This document shows positions 1-6,133 of a stretch of 6,623 nucleotides of DNA, piece by piece. The stretch is taken from the NCBI GenBank assembly GCA_003648225.1, contig QMOL01000168.1, positions 1 through 6,623 on the forward strand, read 5' to 3'. The stretch comes from Chlamydiota bacterium (lineage in GTDB: Bacteria; Auribacterota; UBA3054; B51-G9). Position numbers and translations under genes: made by a program. How positions within the stretch are numbered: position 1 is the first letter of the stretch; each line of letters opens with the position of its first letter. The notes under the pieces were generated by a model. It had not been told where the DNA came from, did not search any database, and saw only the letters and a program-made list of their open reading frames with translations.

Positions 1-914
1 AATGCTTCTATTACAAAAATTCCGCCTATAATTAATAACAATATTTCTTTTCGAATTAAAAGAGCAACTATTCCCACTGCGCCGCCTAAAGCAAGGCTTC
101 CTGTATCGCCCATAAAAACCATAGCCGGGTGAGCATTGTACCACAAAAAGCCAAGACCCGCGCCGACAAGCGCCGCGCAAAAAACTGTTAATTCAGATGC
201 CTGAGGAACATAATATATATTTAAATAGCCGGACCATTTTACATTACTGACAAGCCACGCGAGCGCAGTAAATGAAAGCGCAACTGATGTGATTGTTCCA
301 ATAGCAAGTCCATCCAGTCCGTCAGTAAGGTTAACGGCGTTAGATGCTCCTACAATTACCAGAGCAGCAAGCAGCACGAAAAAAACTCCCATATCTTGAA
401 TAACAGGAAATTTGTAAAACGGAACATATAATGGAAATTTATTTTCCGTATAAATTAATACCGCCGCTACAGCGACAGCGACAAATACCTGCACAATAAG
501 TTTTGAACGGGCTCTTAAACCTAATGATTGTTTATGCTTGACTTTAAGATAATCATCAACAAATCCTAACGCGCCAAGAGCTATGAACACAAATAACACT
601 AACCAAGTGTATAAGTTATCAAGACGCATCCACAACAAACTTGATATTGTTACCGAAGCCAGGATCAGCAGCCCGCCGATAGTTGGTGTTCCCTGCTTAT
701 TTTTGTGAAGGAGATGCAAAGGCGGGCATTCATCTTTTCTTATTTCCTGACCAATTTTAAGCATATACAATTTTCGAATCAAGTAAGGTCCAAAAATAAT
801 ACTTATAAGAAAAGCAGTGATCGCCGCAGCGCCTGACCGCACAGAAAGTTTATCAATAATTCTGAATGGAGAGAAATATTGAAACAGTTTTTCATATAGA
901 AGATAATAAAGCAT
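1..914 (-). CDS. mraY: Phospho-N-acetylmuramoyl-pentapeptide transferase (MraY), 3' end cut by window
   Basis: MraY is the integral membrane enzyme that transfers phospho-MurNAc-pentapeptide from UDP to undecaprenyl phosphate, giving lipid I. I translated the minus strand from the ATG at 914-912 and obtained 304 uninterrupted residues. The frame then runs off the left edge, so about 55 C-terminal residues of a usual 360 or so are missing, including the expected HHH motif. Family landmarks in order are the MLYYLLY start, HLLHKNKQGTPTIGG (67-81), FVDDYLKVKHK (118-128, with the aspartate pair D120/D121), NLTDGLDG (195-202), NAHPA (260-264), and FMGDTGSLALGG (267-278, with D270). Hydrophobic membrane segments alternate with these polar loops, as expected. 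The start is secure because the N-terminus matches the family, but no Shine-Dalgarno sequence lies in front of it; an 8-bp tandem repeat is there instead. The gene is 213 nt downstream of murF, the widest gap in the cluster. Identification rests on motif recognition. Confidence 0.98.
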   Translation of the reverse strand, partial: MLYYLLYEKLFQYFSPFRIIDKLSVRSGAAAITAFLISIIFGPYLIRKLYMLKIGQEIRKDECPPLHLLHKNKQGTPTIGGLLILASVTISSLLWMRLDNLYTWLVLFVFIALGALGFVDDYLKVKHKQSLGLRARSKLIVQVFVAVAVAAVLIYTENKFPLYVPFYKFPVIQDMGVFFVLLAALVIVGASNAVNLTDGLDGLAIGTITSVALSFTALAWLVSNVKWSGYLNIYYVPQASELTVFCAALVGAGLGFLWYNAHPAMVFMGDTGSLALGGAVGIVALLIRKEILLLIIGGIFVIEA

Positions 915-915
915 T

Positions 916-946
916 TTTGTTTCTTTGTTTCTTTGTTTCTTTGTTC
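916..946. repeat. Octanucleotide tandem repeat at the mraY start
   Basis: Three perfect head-to-tail copies of TTTGTTTC on the plus strand (916-923, 924-931, 932-939) are followed by a partial fourth copy that lacks one T (940-946). Read in the direction of mraY the unit is GAAACAAA, and the array covers positions -2 to -32 relative to the ATG. It therefore occupies the place of a ribosome binding site and contains no AGGAGG-like sequence. An array of this kind could gain or lose units by replication slippage, which would change the leader length in 8-nt steps. Whether it does so, or affects mraY translation, is not visible here. Confidence 0.93.
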
Positions 947-954
947 TTCATCTA

Positions 955-1099
955 AAATAATAGAACAGGGATATGGTTCCCCATGGGGGAATAGAGAACC
1001 ATACCGGGGTAAGGCAAACGAGCTTGCGGTTTGTGTTTGGTGTGGAGGATTGTTGAAAGAGCCCATTTCAACCTTATTCCCCGGTCCTGTTCATTATTT
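955..1099. repeat. Branched inverted-repeat element (MITE-like repeat or structured RNA) between murF and mraY
   Basis: Nested complementary segments account for most of this stretch. The outer stem pairs 955-961 with 1093-1099 and GAACAGG (963-969) with CCTGTTC (1086-1092), with A962 bulged. It encloses two adjacent arms. Arm one is TATGGTTC (972-979) with GAACCATA (996-1003), and holds a smaller CCC/GGG pairing. Arm two begins at the next base: CCGGGG (1004-1009) and TAAGG (1010-1014) pair with CCTTA (1072-1076) and CCCCGG (1079-1084), with a two-base TT bulge. Inside arm two are CAAAC (1015-1019) with GTTTG (1029-1033) and GTTGAAA (1052-1058) with TTTCAAC (1066-1072). I matched the pairings by hand and computed no folding energy. 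The symmetry fits a non-autonomous mobile repeat, with GAACAGG as a short terminal inverted repeat, or a structured leader or intergenic RNA. I saw no convincing target-site duplication, no coding capacity and no match to a tRNA or a riboswitch I know. On the mraY-sense strand the linker between the two inner hairpins reads TCCTCC. Confidence 0.75.
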
Positions 1100-1127
1100 G
1101 TTATTTTCTTAATCATTTTTATTTATA

Positions 1128-2510
1128 TTATCGCTCAGCCGATAAAGTTAATTTTTTTATCACTTCTTCATATCGCGCTTTGCGTGATGCTTTCACCAAA
1201 ATAAGATCACCTTTCATAATATTTTTGATCAAAAATTCCGAAGTTTTTTCTATAGATGGAAAATTACGACACTTTTCTTCGCTTATTCCCTTTTGCTTTG
1301 CTCCCGAAATTATGGCTTCAGAAAATGTTCCCGTTGTAATAATCAAATCAATATCTTTTTCTGCCGCGTAAGCACCTATTTCCTTATGATAATTCTCGGA
1401 TTCTAAGCCGAGTTCATACATATCACCGAGAAGCGCGATTTTTCTTCCGGTTGTTTTCATATCTGATATTAAATCCAATGCCGCCCGTGTTGAATCAGGA
1501 TTAGCATTATAGCAATCCGATATTATCTTAACTCCGTCAATTGAGATAAATTGGCATCTCATATTCACGGGTTCTAATTTCCCCAACACTTCAGCAATAA
1601 CTTCAGGTGTAATTTCTTTTTTTATTGTCATCGCCGCGGCGACAGCGGCAGCGGCATTTCTACAATTATGCTGTCCCGCGATATTAATTTTAGCTTTAGC
1701 GTTTCCGGATGGTGTTTTCAGCGTTCCCGTTGTTCCTGTTTCATCCATCTTTTCAGGGACAAAACTAACATCGGCTTCATTAGTATCACCAAATGTTATT
1801 ATTTTTTTAATTCCCGCTTTCCCGGTTGCCCTTTTCATCTTTTCATAAAAGTCAGAATTCCGCGGAAGAATAATCGTACCGTTTTTATTTAATCCCCTTA
1901 GAATTTCAAGCTTCGCATTAACTACATCTTCAACTGATCCAAGAAATTCGATATGACCTCTGCCGATAGATGTTATTACAGCCACATCAGGTATAGCTAT
2001 TTCCGAAAGGGTTTTAATTTCACCGGGATGATTCATACCCATCTCAATTATTGCTTGTGTATGTTCTTTTTTTATTTTAAGCAATGTTTCCGGTACGCCG
2101 ATGTGATTATTAAAATTAGCCTCACTGCATAACGGGTTGTCAACATAAGATAAAATTGAATTTATCATTTCTTTTACTGTTGTTTTTCCATTTGTTCCCG
2201 TAATTCCAATTACCGGAATATTCAATGCCAATCGATGATAACGAGCAAGTTTGTGATAAGCCGCCAAGGTGTTATCAACTATAAATTGCGGAATATTTAT
2301 GTTCAGCTTATGATCGCAAATAATTGCCGCAGCACCATTCTCAACAGCTTTACCGGCATATTTGTGTCCATCAAATTTATCTCCCCGCAACGCGATAAAC
2401 AATTCACCTCTCGATATGCTGCGACTGTCAGTCGACACACCGGTAACGTTTTCCGTTTTTTTATTTCTTATTGCGGATGTTATATTTAATATTTTTTCGA
2501 AAGTAAACAT
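1128..2510 (-). CDS. murF: UDP-MurNAc-tripeptide--D-alanyl-D-alanine ligase (MurF)
   Basis: MurF is the cytoplasmic Mur ligase that uses ATP to add D-Ala-D-Ala to UDP-MurNAc-tripeptide, completing the pentapeptide precursor that MraY then uses. The 460-residue product has normal family length. The N-terminal uridine-binding domain carries STDSR (26-30) and GELFIALRGDKFDGHKY (35-51). The central ATPase domain carries the P-loop GITGTNGKTT (102-111), NFNNHIGVP (132-140) and EMGMNHPGEI (156-165). The C-terminal domain carries DCYNANPDS (332-340), LGDMYELG (361-368) and KASRKARYEEV (440-450). The last motif is more often KGSR in relatives I know, so A441 is a mild variant. The ATG at 2510-2508 follows the murE stop after one base (TAA-A-ATG). 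No strong Shine-Dalgarno sequence precedes it, so translation is probably coupled to murE. The P-loop and the NFNNHIGVP motif distinguish it from MurE, MurC and MurD. Confidence 0.98.
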   Translation of the reverse strand: MFTFEKILNITSAIRNKKTENVTGVSTDSRSISRGELFIALRGDKFDGHKYAGKAVENGAAAIICDHKLNINIPQFIVDNTLAAYHKLARYHRLALNIPVIGITGTNGKTTVKEMINSILSYVDNPLCSEANFNNHIGVPETLLKIKKEHTQAIIEMGMNHPGEIKTLSEIAIPDVAVITSIGRGHIEFLGSVEDVVNAKLEILRGLNKNGTIILPRNSDFYEKMKRATGKAGIKKIITFGDTNEADVSFVPEKMDETGTTGTLKTPSGNAKAKINIAGQHNCRNAAAAVAAAMTIKKEITPEVIAEVLGKLEPVNMRCQFISIDGVKIISDCYNANPDSTRAALDLISDMKTTGRKIALLGDMYELGLESENYHKEIGAYAAEKDIDLIITTGTFSEAIISGAKQKGISEEKCRNFPSIEKTSEFLIKNIMKGDLILVKASRKARYEEVIKKLTLSAER

Positions 2511-2511
2511 T

Positions 2512-3996
2512 TTATTTTTCTAATTCCGCGATAATTTGTCTCGCGACTTCGCGATCGTCAAAATGATGATAAATCAAATTAATTTCCTGATAAGTTTCAT
2601 GCCCTTTTCCCGCAATCAGCACCACATCACCTTCGGAGGCATTTTTAATTGCGATTTCAACGGCTTTTTTTCTGTCTTTTTCTATCACAGCTGAATTTTC
2701 AGTCATACCGCTTTTAATATTTTCAATAATTTCATCCGGATTTTCAGTTCTCGGATTATCATTTGTAATTACAATGTAATCAGCATAATTCTCAGCAGCC
2801 TCTCCCATTTTGGCGCGTTTGCCTTTATCTCTATCACCGCCGCAGCCGAATACAAGCAACAACTTTTTAGGTTTTAATTCTTTTAAACAATGAAGCGTTT
2901 TACTCAACGCGTCATCCGTATGTGCATAATCTACTACCACAAGAATTCCAAGATTGTTTTGGATAAATTCAAGCCTTCCCGGAACCGGAGACAAATTAAC
3001 AGCCTGCTTGACCATCAGATCAATATCAGCTCCAAATTGATGCGCAATCACCATTGCAGCAAGACAATTTGAAACATTGTGATGTCCGATAAGCGGTATT
3101 TCAACACACGCGATTTTATTGTCATCTACAATAAGGTCGAATGATGTTCCTGAAGTTGAAGCGATAATATTTTCCGCTTTAACCATAGCTTTAGATTTAT
3201 AATCGCTGCTGTATGTAATCAATCGAAGATTCTTTTCGTGAATTTCACCGAATAATTTTTTCCCCCACTGATCATCAAGAGAAATTATCGCCCGACTTTT
3301 TGCACTCGAAACTTCAGTCTTAAGTTTATTAAATAATTTCCTTTTAGCGGAAAAATACTCTTCCATCGTTTTGTGATAGTCAAGGTGGTCACGTGATAAA
3401 TTCGTAAATATTGCCACGTCATACTTTAAATTACCCATCCTGTTTTGATCTAATGCATGACTTGAAACTTCCATCATAACAATTTCCGCCCCCGAATCAC
3501 ACATGTTTCTTATTAAACCATTTAGTTCAAAAATATCAGGTGTCGTTCTTCTTGCGGGAATACTTCTTCCTTCAAATTCATACGCTACCGTGCCTATTAT
3601 TCCGGTTGGAACTCCCGCTTTCTCAAGAAAATATCTTGCAAGATAACAGGTTGTTGTTTTACCGTTTGTACCCGTAATTCCTATTAATTTGCATCTTAAC
3701 GCGCCATAGAAATTGTCAGCTATCATACCTATATTCCCGGGCGATAAATCCATTACAACAATTACTGCATCACCTGAAATCACAAACTCCTTATCGGTTA
3801 AAATAACCGCGACGGCTCCTCTGCCGATGGCGTCATCAATAAATAAATGTCCGTTTGTTTTCAATCCTTTACGGGCAATAAACAACCATCCGGGACAAAT
3901 TTTTCTGCTGTCTTCTGATATTCCTTTAATATCAACTTGCAAAGAACCGCTAATCAATTCACAGGGAATGTTCTTTATTACTTCGTTAAGTTTCAT
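2512..3996 (-). CDS. murE: UDP-MurNAc-L-alanyl-D-glutamate--2,6-diaminopimelate ligase (MurE)
   Basis: MurE adds the third stem-peptide residue to UDP-MurNAc-L-Ala-D-Glu in the cytoplasm. From the chosen start it has 494 residues, normal for the family. Landmarks are SEDSRKICPGWLFIARKG (27-44) for the UDP-binding domain, the P-loop GITGTNGKTTT (106-116), RRTTPD (149-154), EVSSHALDQNR (176-186), NLSRDHLDYH (199-208), AKRKLF (217-222, with K218 the likely carbamylated lysine), GHHNVSN (304-310), FGCGGDRDKGKR (383-394), DNPR (413-416) and AGKGHE (462-467). DNPR is the known signature for meso-diaminopimelate instead of lysine. An in-frame ATG at 4035 would add 13 residues and overlap ftsI by 38 nt. 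I prefer the ATG at 3996-3994 because MKLNEVIKNI is a typical MurE N-terminus and it starts one base after the ftsI stop (TGA-A-ATG). Neither start has a good Shine-Dalgarno sequence. Confidence 0.97.
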   Translation of the reverse strand: MKLNEVIKNIPCELISGSLQVDIKGISEDSRKICPGWLFIARKGLKTNGHLFIDDAIGRGAVAVILTDKEFVISGDAVIVVMDLSPGNIGMIADNFYGALRCKLIGITGTNGKTTTCYLARYFLEKAGVPTGIIGTVAYEFEGRSIPARRTTPDIFELNGLIRNMCDSGAEIVMMEVSSHALDQNRMGNLKYDVAIFTNLSRDHLDYHKTMEEYFSAKRKLFNKLKTEVSSAKSRAIISLDDQWGKKLFGEIHEKNLRLITYSSDYKSKAMVKAENIIASTSGTSFDLIVDDNKIACVEIPLIGHHNVSNCLAAMVIAHQFGADIDLMVKQAVNLSPVPGRLEFIQNNLGILVVVDYAHTDDALSKTLHCLKELKPKKLLLVFGCGGDRDKGKRAKMGEAAENYADYIVITNDNPRTENPDEIIENIKSGMTENSAVIEKDRKKAVEIAIKNASEGDVVLIAGKGHETYQEINLIYHHFDDREVARQIIAELEK

Positions 3997-3997
3997 T

Positions 3998-5782
3998 TCA
4001 TTTATTTTTTGTTTCGTTAATTCCCGCTGGAGCATCCATAGGAATTTTTAAATAAGCAAGTGTCTTCTTACAAATTTTCTGAAAAACAGGCGCGGAAACC
4101 GTTCCGCCATAAGGACTCTTACGCGGTTCATCAAAAGTTACAAGCACAGCTATCGCCGGATTGCTTGCCGGTACAAACCCTACGAATGAAGCCACGAATT
4201 TTCTATGTGAGTATGTTTTTATTTTCTCATCATATTTTTGCGCTGTACCTGTTTTCCCGGCTACTGTGTACCCCGGAATCGCCGCCCTTTTCCCCGTTCC
4301 GTCTTTTTCCGTAACGCTTACCATTGCTCTTGTTATCAATTTTGAAGCCTTTTCAGATATAACACTATGCTGCACTATACGCGGCTCAAAATAATTAAAA
4401 GATTTTGCTTCCGGAATTAATTGCCCATTACTTGTTTCAATTTTCTTCAATAATGTCGGCTGATACCTCGTTCCCCCGCTCGCAATCGTTTGCACCGCGC
4501 TAAGTAACTGAATCGCTGTCACTCCGATCTCCTGCCCCATTGGTATAGAAATCATCGAAAGTTTTGACCATTTCGATGGCGGCCTGAGAAGTCCGGGAGA
4601 TTCAGCCGGAACATATTTAATGCCTGTTCTTTTACCAAACCCGAATTTCAGTAAATATTTATAAAATACATATTTATCAAGTTTTTGCGCTGTTTTGGCT
4701 ATTCCAATGTTGCTGGAATGTTTTATCACATCTTTAAATGTTATTTTTCCAAGCGAATGATCATCATGAAGTGTGTGACCGCGAGTCACCGCCCACTTCC
4801 CGTTTTCACAAAAAACTTTTGTGTTAAGTGTTACAATACCTTCGTTTAAAGCTACTGCTCCGGTAACAATCTTCAACGTTGACCCCGGCTCAAACACAGT
4901 TGTTGTTGCAAAATTCTGAAGCAATCCCGGCTTATACGTGCTTCTGTCAGAAGGGTTAAATTTCGGCCACAACGCCATTGCAAGAATTTCTCCAGTCCGG
5001 CCCGGTCGCAAATCCATTACAATTGCCACTGCATGTTTAGGAGTGTATTTTGCAACAGCTTTATCAAGTTCCAGCTCGGTTATATGTTGTATATATTCAT
5101 CAATAGTAAGATATATATCATTTCCGTCAACCGGCTCCAACTGTCGTCTTACCCATTCAGGAACAAAAAACCGATTGCGTCTGTTGTCACGCCGCATAAC
5201 AAAATATCCATCGGTGCCTCTCAAGTTATTATCCGCTGCGTATTCGAGTCCTTCAGCGCCATTTCCTTCTGAATTACAAAATCCCAATACATTACCGAGC
5301 AATTCATCGCGCGGATAAATTCTGTTATGCACATATTTTAAATAAACACCCGGAATTTCCCGCTTTTTTATCATTGTGCGAAGAGCTATTGCCTGCGCAT
5401 CACTAATTTTTTTATTGATCCAGACAAACCTGTTACTGGGATTTTGCGGATTATAAAGTTTCTTCTTGATTTTATATGCCTGAACATTTAAAACTCTTGA
5501 TAATTTTACCGCAGTTTTATTTACATTTTTTACAAGCCCCGGATCCGCCCATACAGCAGGTCGCGAACTGGATATCGCAAGAATTTTCCCGTTCCGGTCT
5601 AATATTCTTCCGCGACGCGCTTTCACACGCTGCACACTTTGCTGCTGCTGTAAAGCTCTTTTTTGATATACTTCAAAGCGAAGACATTGTAAATCAAAGA
5701 GACGAATAAGGGCGGCTATCATTCCTATCATCAGAATGATGAAAAGTAATTGTGTTCTGAACTTTTCTTTTAGTGAAACCAT
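3998..5782 (-). CDS. ftsI: Septal peptidoglycan transpeptidase, class B penicillin-binding protein (FtsI/PBP3 type)
   Basis: FtsI is the divisome D,D-transpeptidase that cross-links septal peptidoglycan on the outer face of the inner membrane, and is the target of beta-lactams. The 594-residue product is close to the length of E. coli FtsI. It has a short cytoplasmic tail, one uncleaved membrane anchor (about 11-29), the pedestal-domain motif RRGRILDRNGK (57-67), GLEYAADNNLRGTDG (178-192) and a complete catalytic domain. The catalytic motifs are S301-T-L-K304 with the nucleophile S301, S356-S-N358, and K510-T-G-T-A-Q515. The chain ends soon after the catalytic domain, with no PASTA repeats, unlike many Firmicute and actinobacterial division PBPs. 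The ATG at 5782-5780 lies 9 nt after the ftsL stop and in the same frame. A GAAGGTG sequence in the last ftsL codons (5800-5806) is 17 nt upstream, too far for a standard Shine-Dalgarno. The position after ftsL supports FtsI over the elongation paralogue PBP2. Confidence 0.97.
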   Translation of the reverse strand: MVSLKEKFRTQLLFIILMIGMIAALIRLFDLQCLRFEVYQKRALQQQQSVQRVKARRGRILDRNGKILAISSSRPAVWADPGLVKNVNKTAVKLSRVLNVQAYKIKKKLYNPQNPSNRFVWINKKISDAQAIALRTMIKKREIPGVYLKYVHNRIYPRDELLGNVLGFCNSEGNGAEGLEYAADNNLRGTDGYFVMRRDNRRNRFFVPEWVRRQLEPVDGNDIYLTIDEYIQHITELELDKAVAKYTPKHAVAIVMDLRPGRTGEILAMALWPKFNPSDRSTYKPGLLQNFATTTVFEPGSTLKIVTGAVALNEGIVTLNTKVFCENGKWAVTRGHTLHDDHSLGKITFKDVIKHSSNIGIAKTAQKLDKYVFYKYLLKFGFGKRTGIKYVPAESPGLLRPPSKWSKLSMISIPMGQEIGVTAIQLLSAVQTIASGGTRYQPTLLKKIETSNGQLIPEAKSFNYFEPRIVQHSVISEKASKLITRAMVSVTEKDGTGKRAAIPGYTVAGKTGTAQKYDEKIKTYSHRKFVASFVGFVPASNPAIAVLVTFDEPRKSPYGGTVSAPVFQKICKKTLAYLKIPMDAPAGINETKNK

Positions 5783-5791
5783 ATTAAATAT

Positions 5792-6133
5792 TCAATCTAC
5801 ACCTTCGTTAAGTTTTAACCGATTAATTTTCTCTATTGGTGGTACTTTTAATTTAATCCCATACTCTTTTAATTTAGCGCTTATCGCTTCAAGTTTACTT
5901 ACTTCCGCCAATCGGGCACGTAGATTAGAATTCATATTTTTGGCTTTCTGAATTTCTTGTCTCAACGTGTTCATCTTATAACCCATATCACGAATTTCAA
6001 TCTGTCTTTGAGTGTAAATAAAATAATAAGCCAATCCGACTAAAACAAGCGCGCCAAAAATAATTACAATTTTGTAATTTATCGGTAGCAATGATGTATT
6101 ATTTTTTTTCCTGCTTTTGTACTTTCTTGACAT
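5792..6133 (-). CDS. ftsL: Cell division protein FtsL-like, bitopic coiled-coil protein
   Basis: FtsL is a small divisome protein that forms a complex with FtsB and FtsQ (DivIC and DivIB in Gram-positives) and helps activate the FtsW-FtsI synthase pair. Its sequence is poorly conserved, so the call rests on architecture and position. The 113-residue product has a basic cytoplasmic tail (1-12, rich in K and R), one membrane segment (about 20-40) and a periplasmic coiled-coil-like stretch (about 45-90) with spaced leucines and isoleucines. It lies between rsmH and ftsI, the standard place for ftsL. A GTG at 6172 would give 126 residues but has no ribosome binding site. The ATG at 6133-6131 has AAGGTG 9 nt upstream and starts directly at the basic tail, so I chose it. 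It overlaps the rsmH 3' end by 35 nt in another frame. Confidence 0.88.
   Translation of the reverse strand: MSRKYKSRKKNNTSLLPINYKIVIIFGALVLVGLAYYFIYTQRQIEIRDMGYKMNTLRQEIQKAKNMNSNLRARLAEVSKLEAISAKLKEYGIKLKVPPIEKINRLKLNEGVD

Noticed and set aside
947..970. Possible promoter for mraY (TATTAT on the minus strand near 955-962)
   Set aside because: No convincing -35 box at the right distance was found, and such hexamers are frequent in AT-rich DNA.
803..1066. Minus-strand open frame of 87 residues running from the structured element into mraY
   Set aside because: It overlaps the well-supported 5' end of mraY in another frame, and its N-terminal half simply translates the hairpins and the octamer array. 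It has no recognisable domain.
1050..1075. Rho-independent terminator at the GTTGAAA/TTTCAAC hairpin
   Set aside because: The stem is AT-rich and no T-run follows it on either strand; it looks like an internal arm of the larger structure.
955..1099. Integron attC site, tRNA or CRISPR repeat as the identity of the structured element
   Set aside because: The ends do not fit the attC core sites (GTTRRRY/RYYYAAC), there is no tRNA cloverleaf with a T-loop sequence, and there are no regularly spaced direct repeats with spacers.
2178..3687. Similar DNA around 2178-2215 and 3651-3687
   Set aside because: These are the P-loop coding stretches (ITGTNGKTT) of murF and murE. They reflect shared ancestry of the Mur ligase family, not a recent duplication.
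3713..4051. Plus-strand open frame of 112 residues across the murE-ftsI junction
   Set aside because: It is antisense to the conserved MurE N-terminus and the FtsI C-terminus and has no recognisable domain.
4938..5318. Plus-strand open frame of 126 residues opposite ftsI
   Set aside because: It lies wholly antisense to conserved FtsI coding sequence and its translation is low-complexity with no motif; it is a shadow frame.
3981..5815. Identical 13-mer CTTCGTTAAGTTT at 3981-3993 and 5803-5815
   Set aside because: Both copies encode Lys-Leu-Asn-Glu in unrelated proteins (MurE start and FtsL end). One 13-base repeat in a 6.6-kb AT-rich window is plausible by chance.
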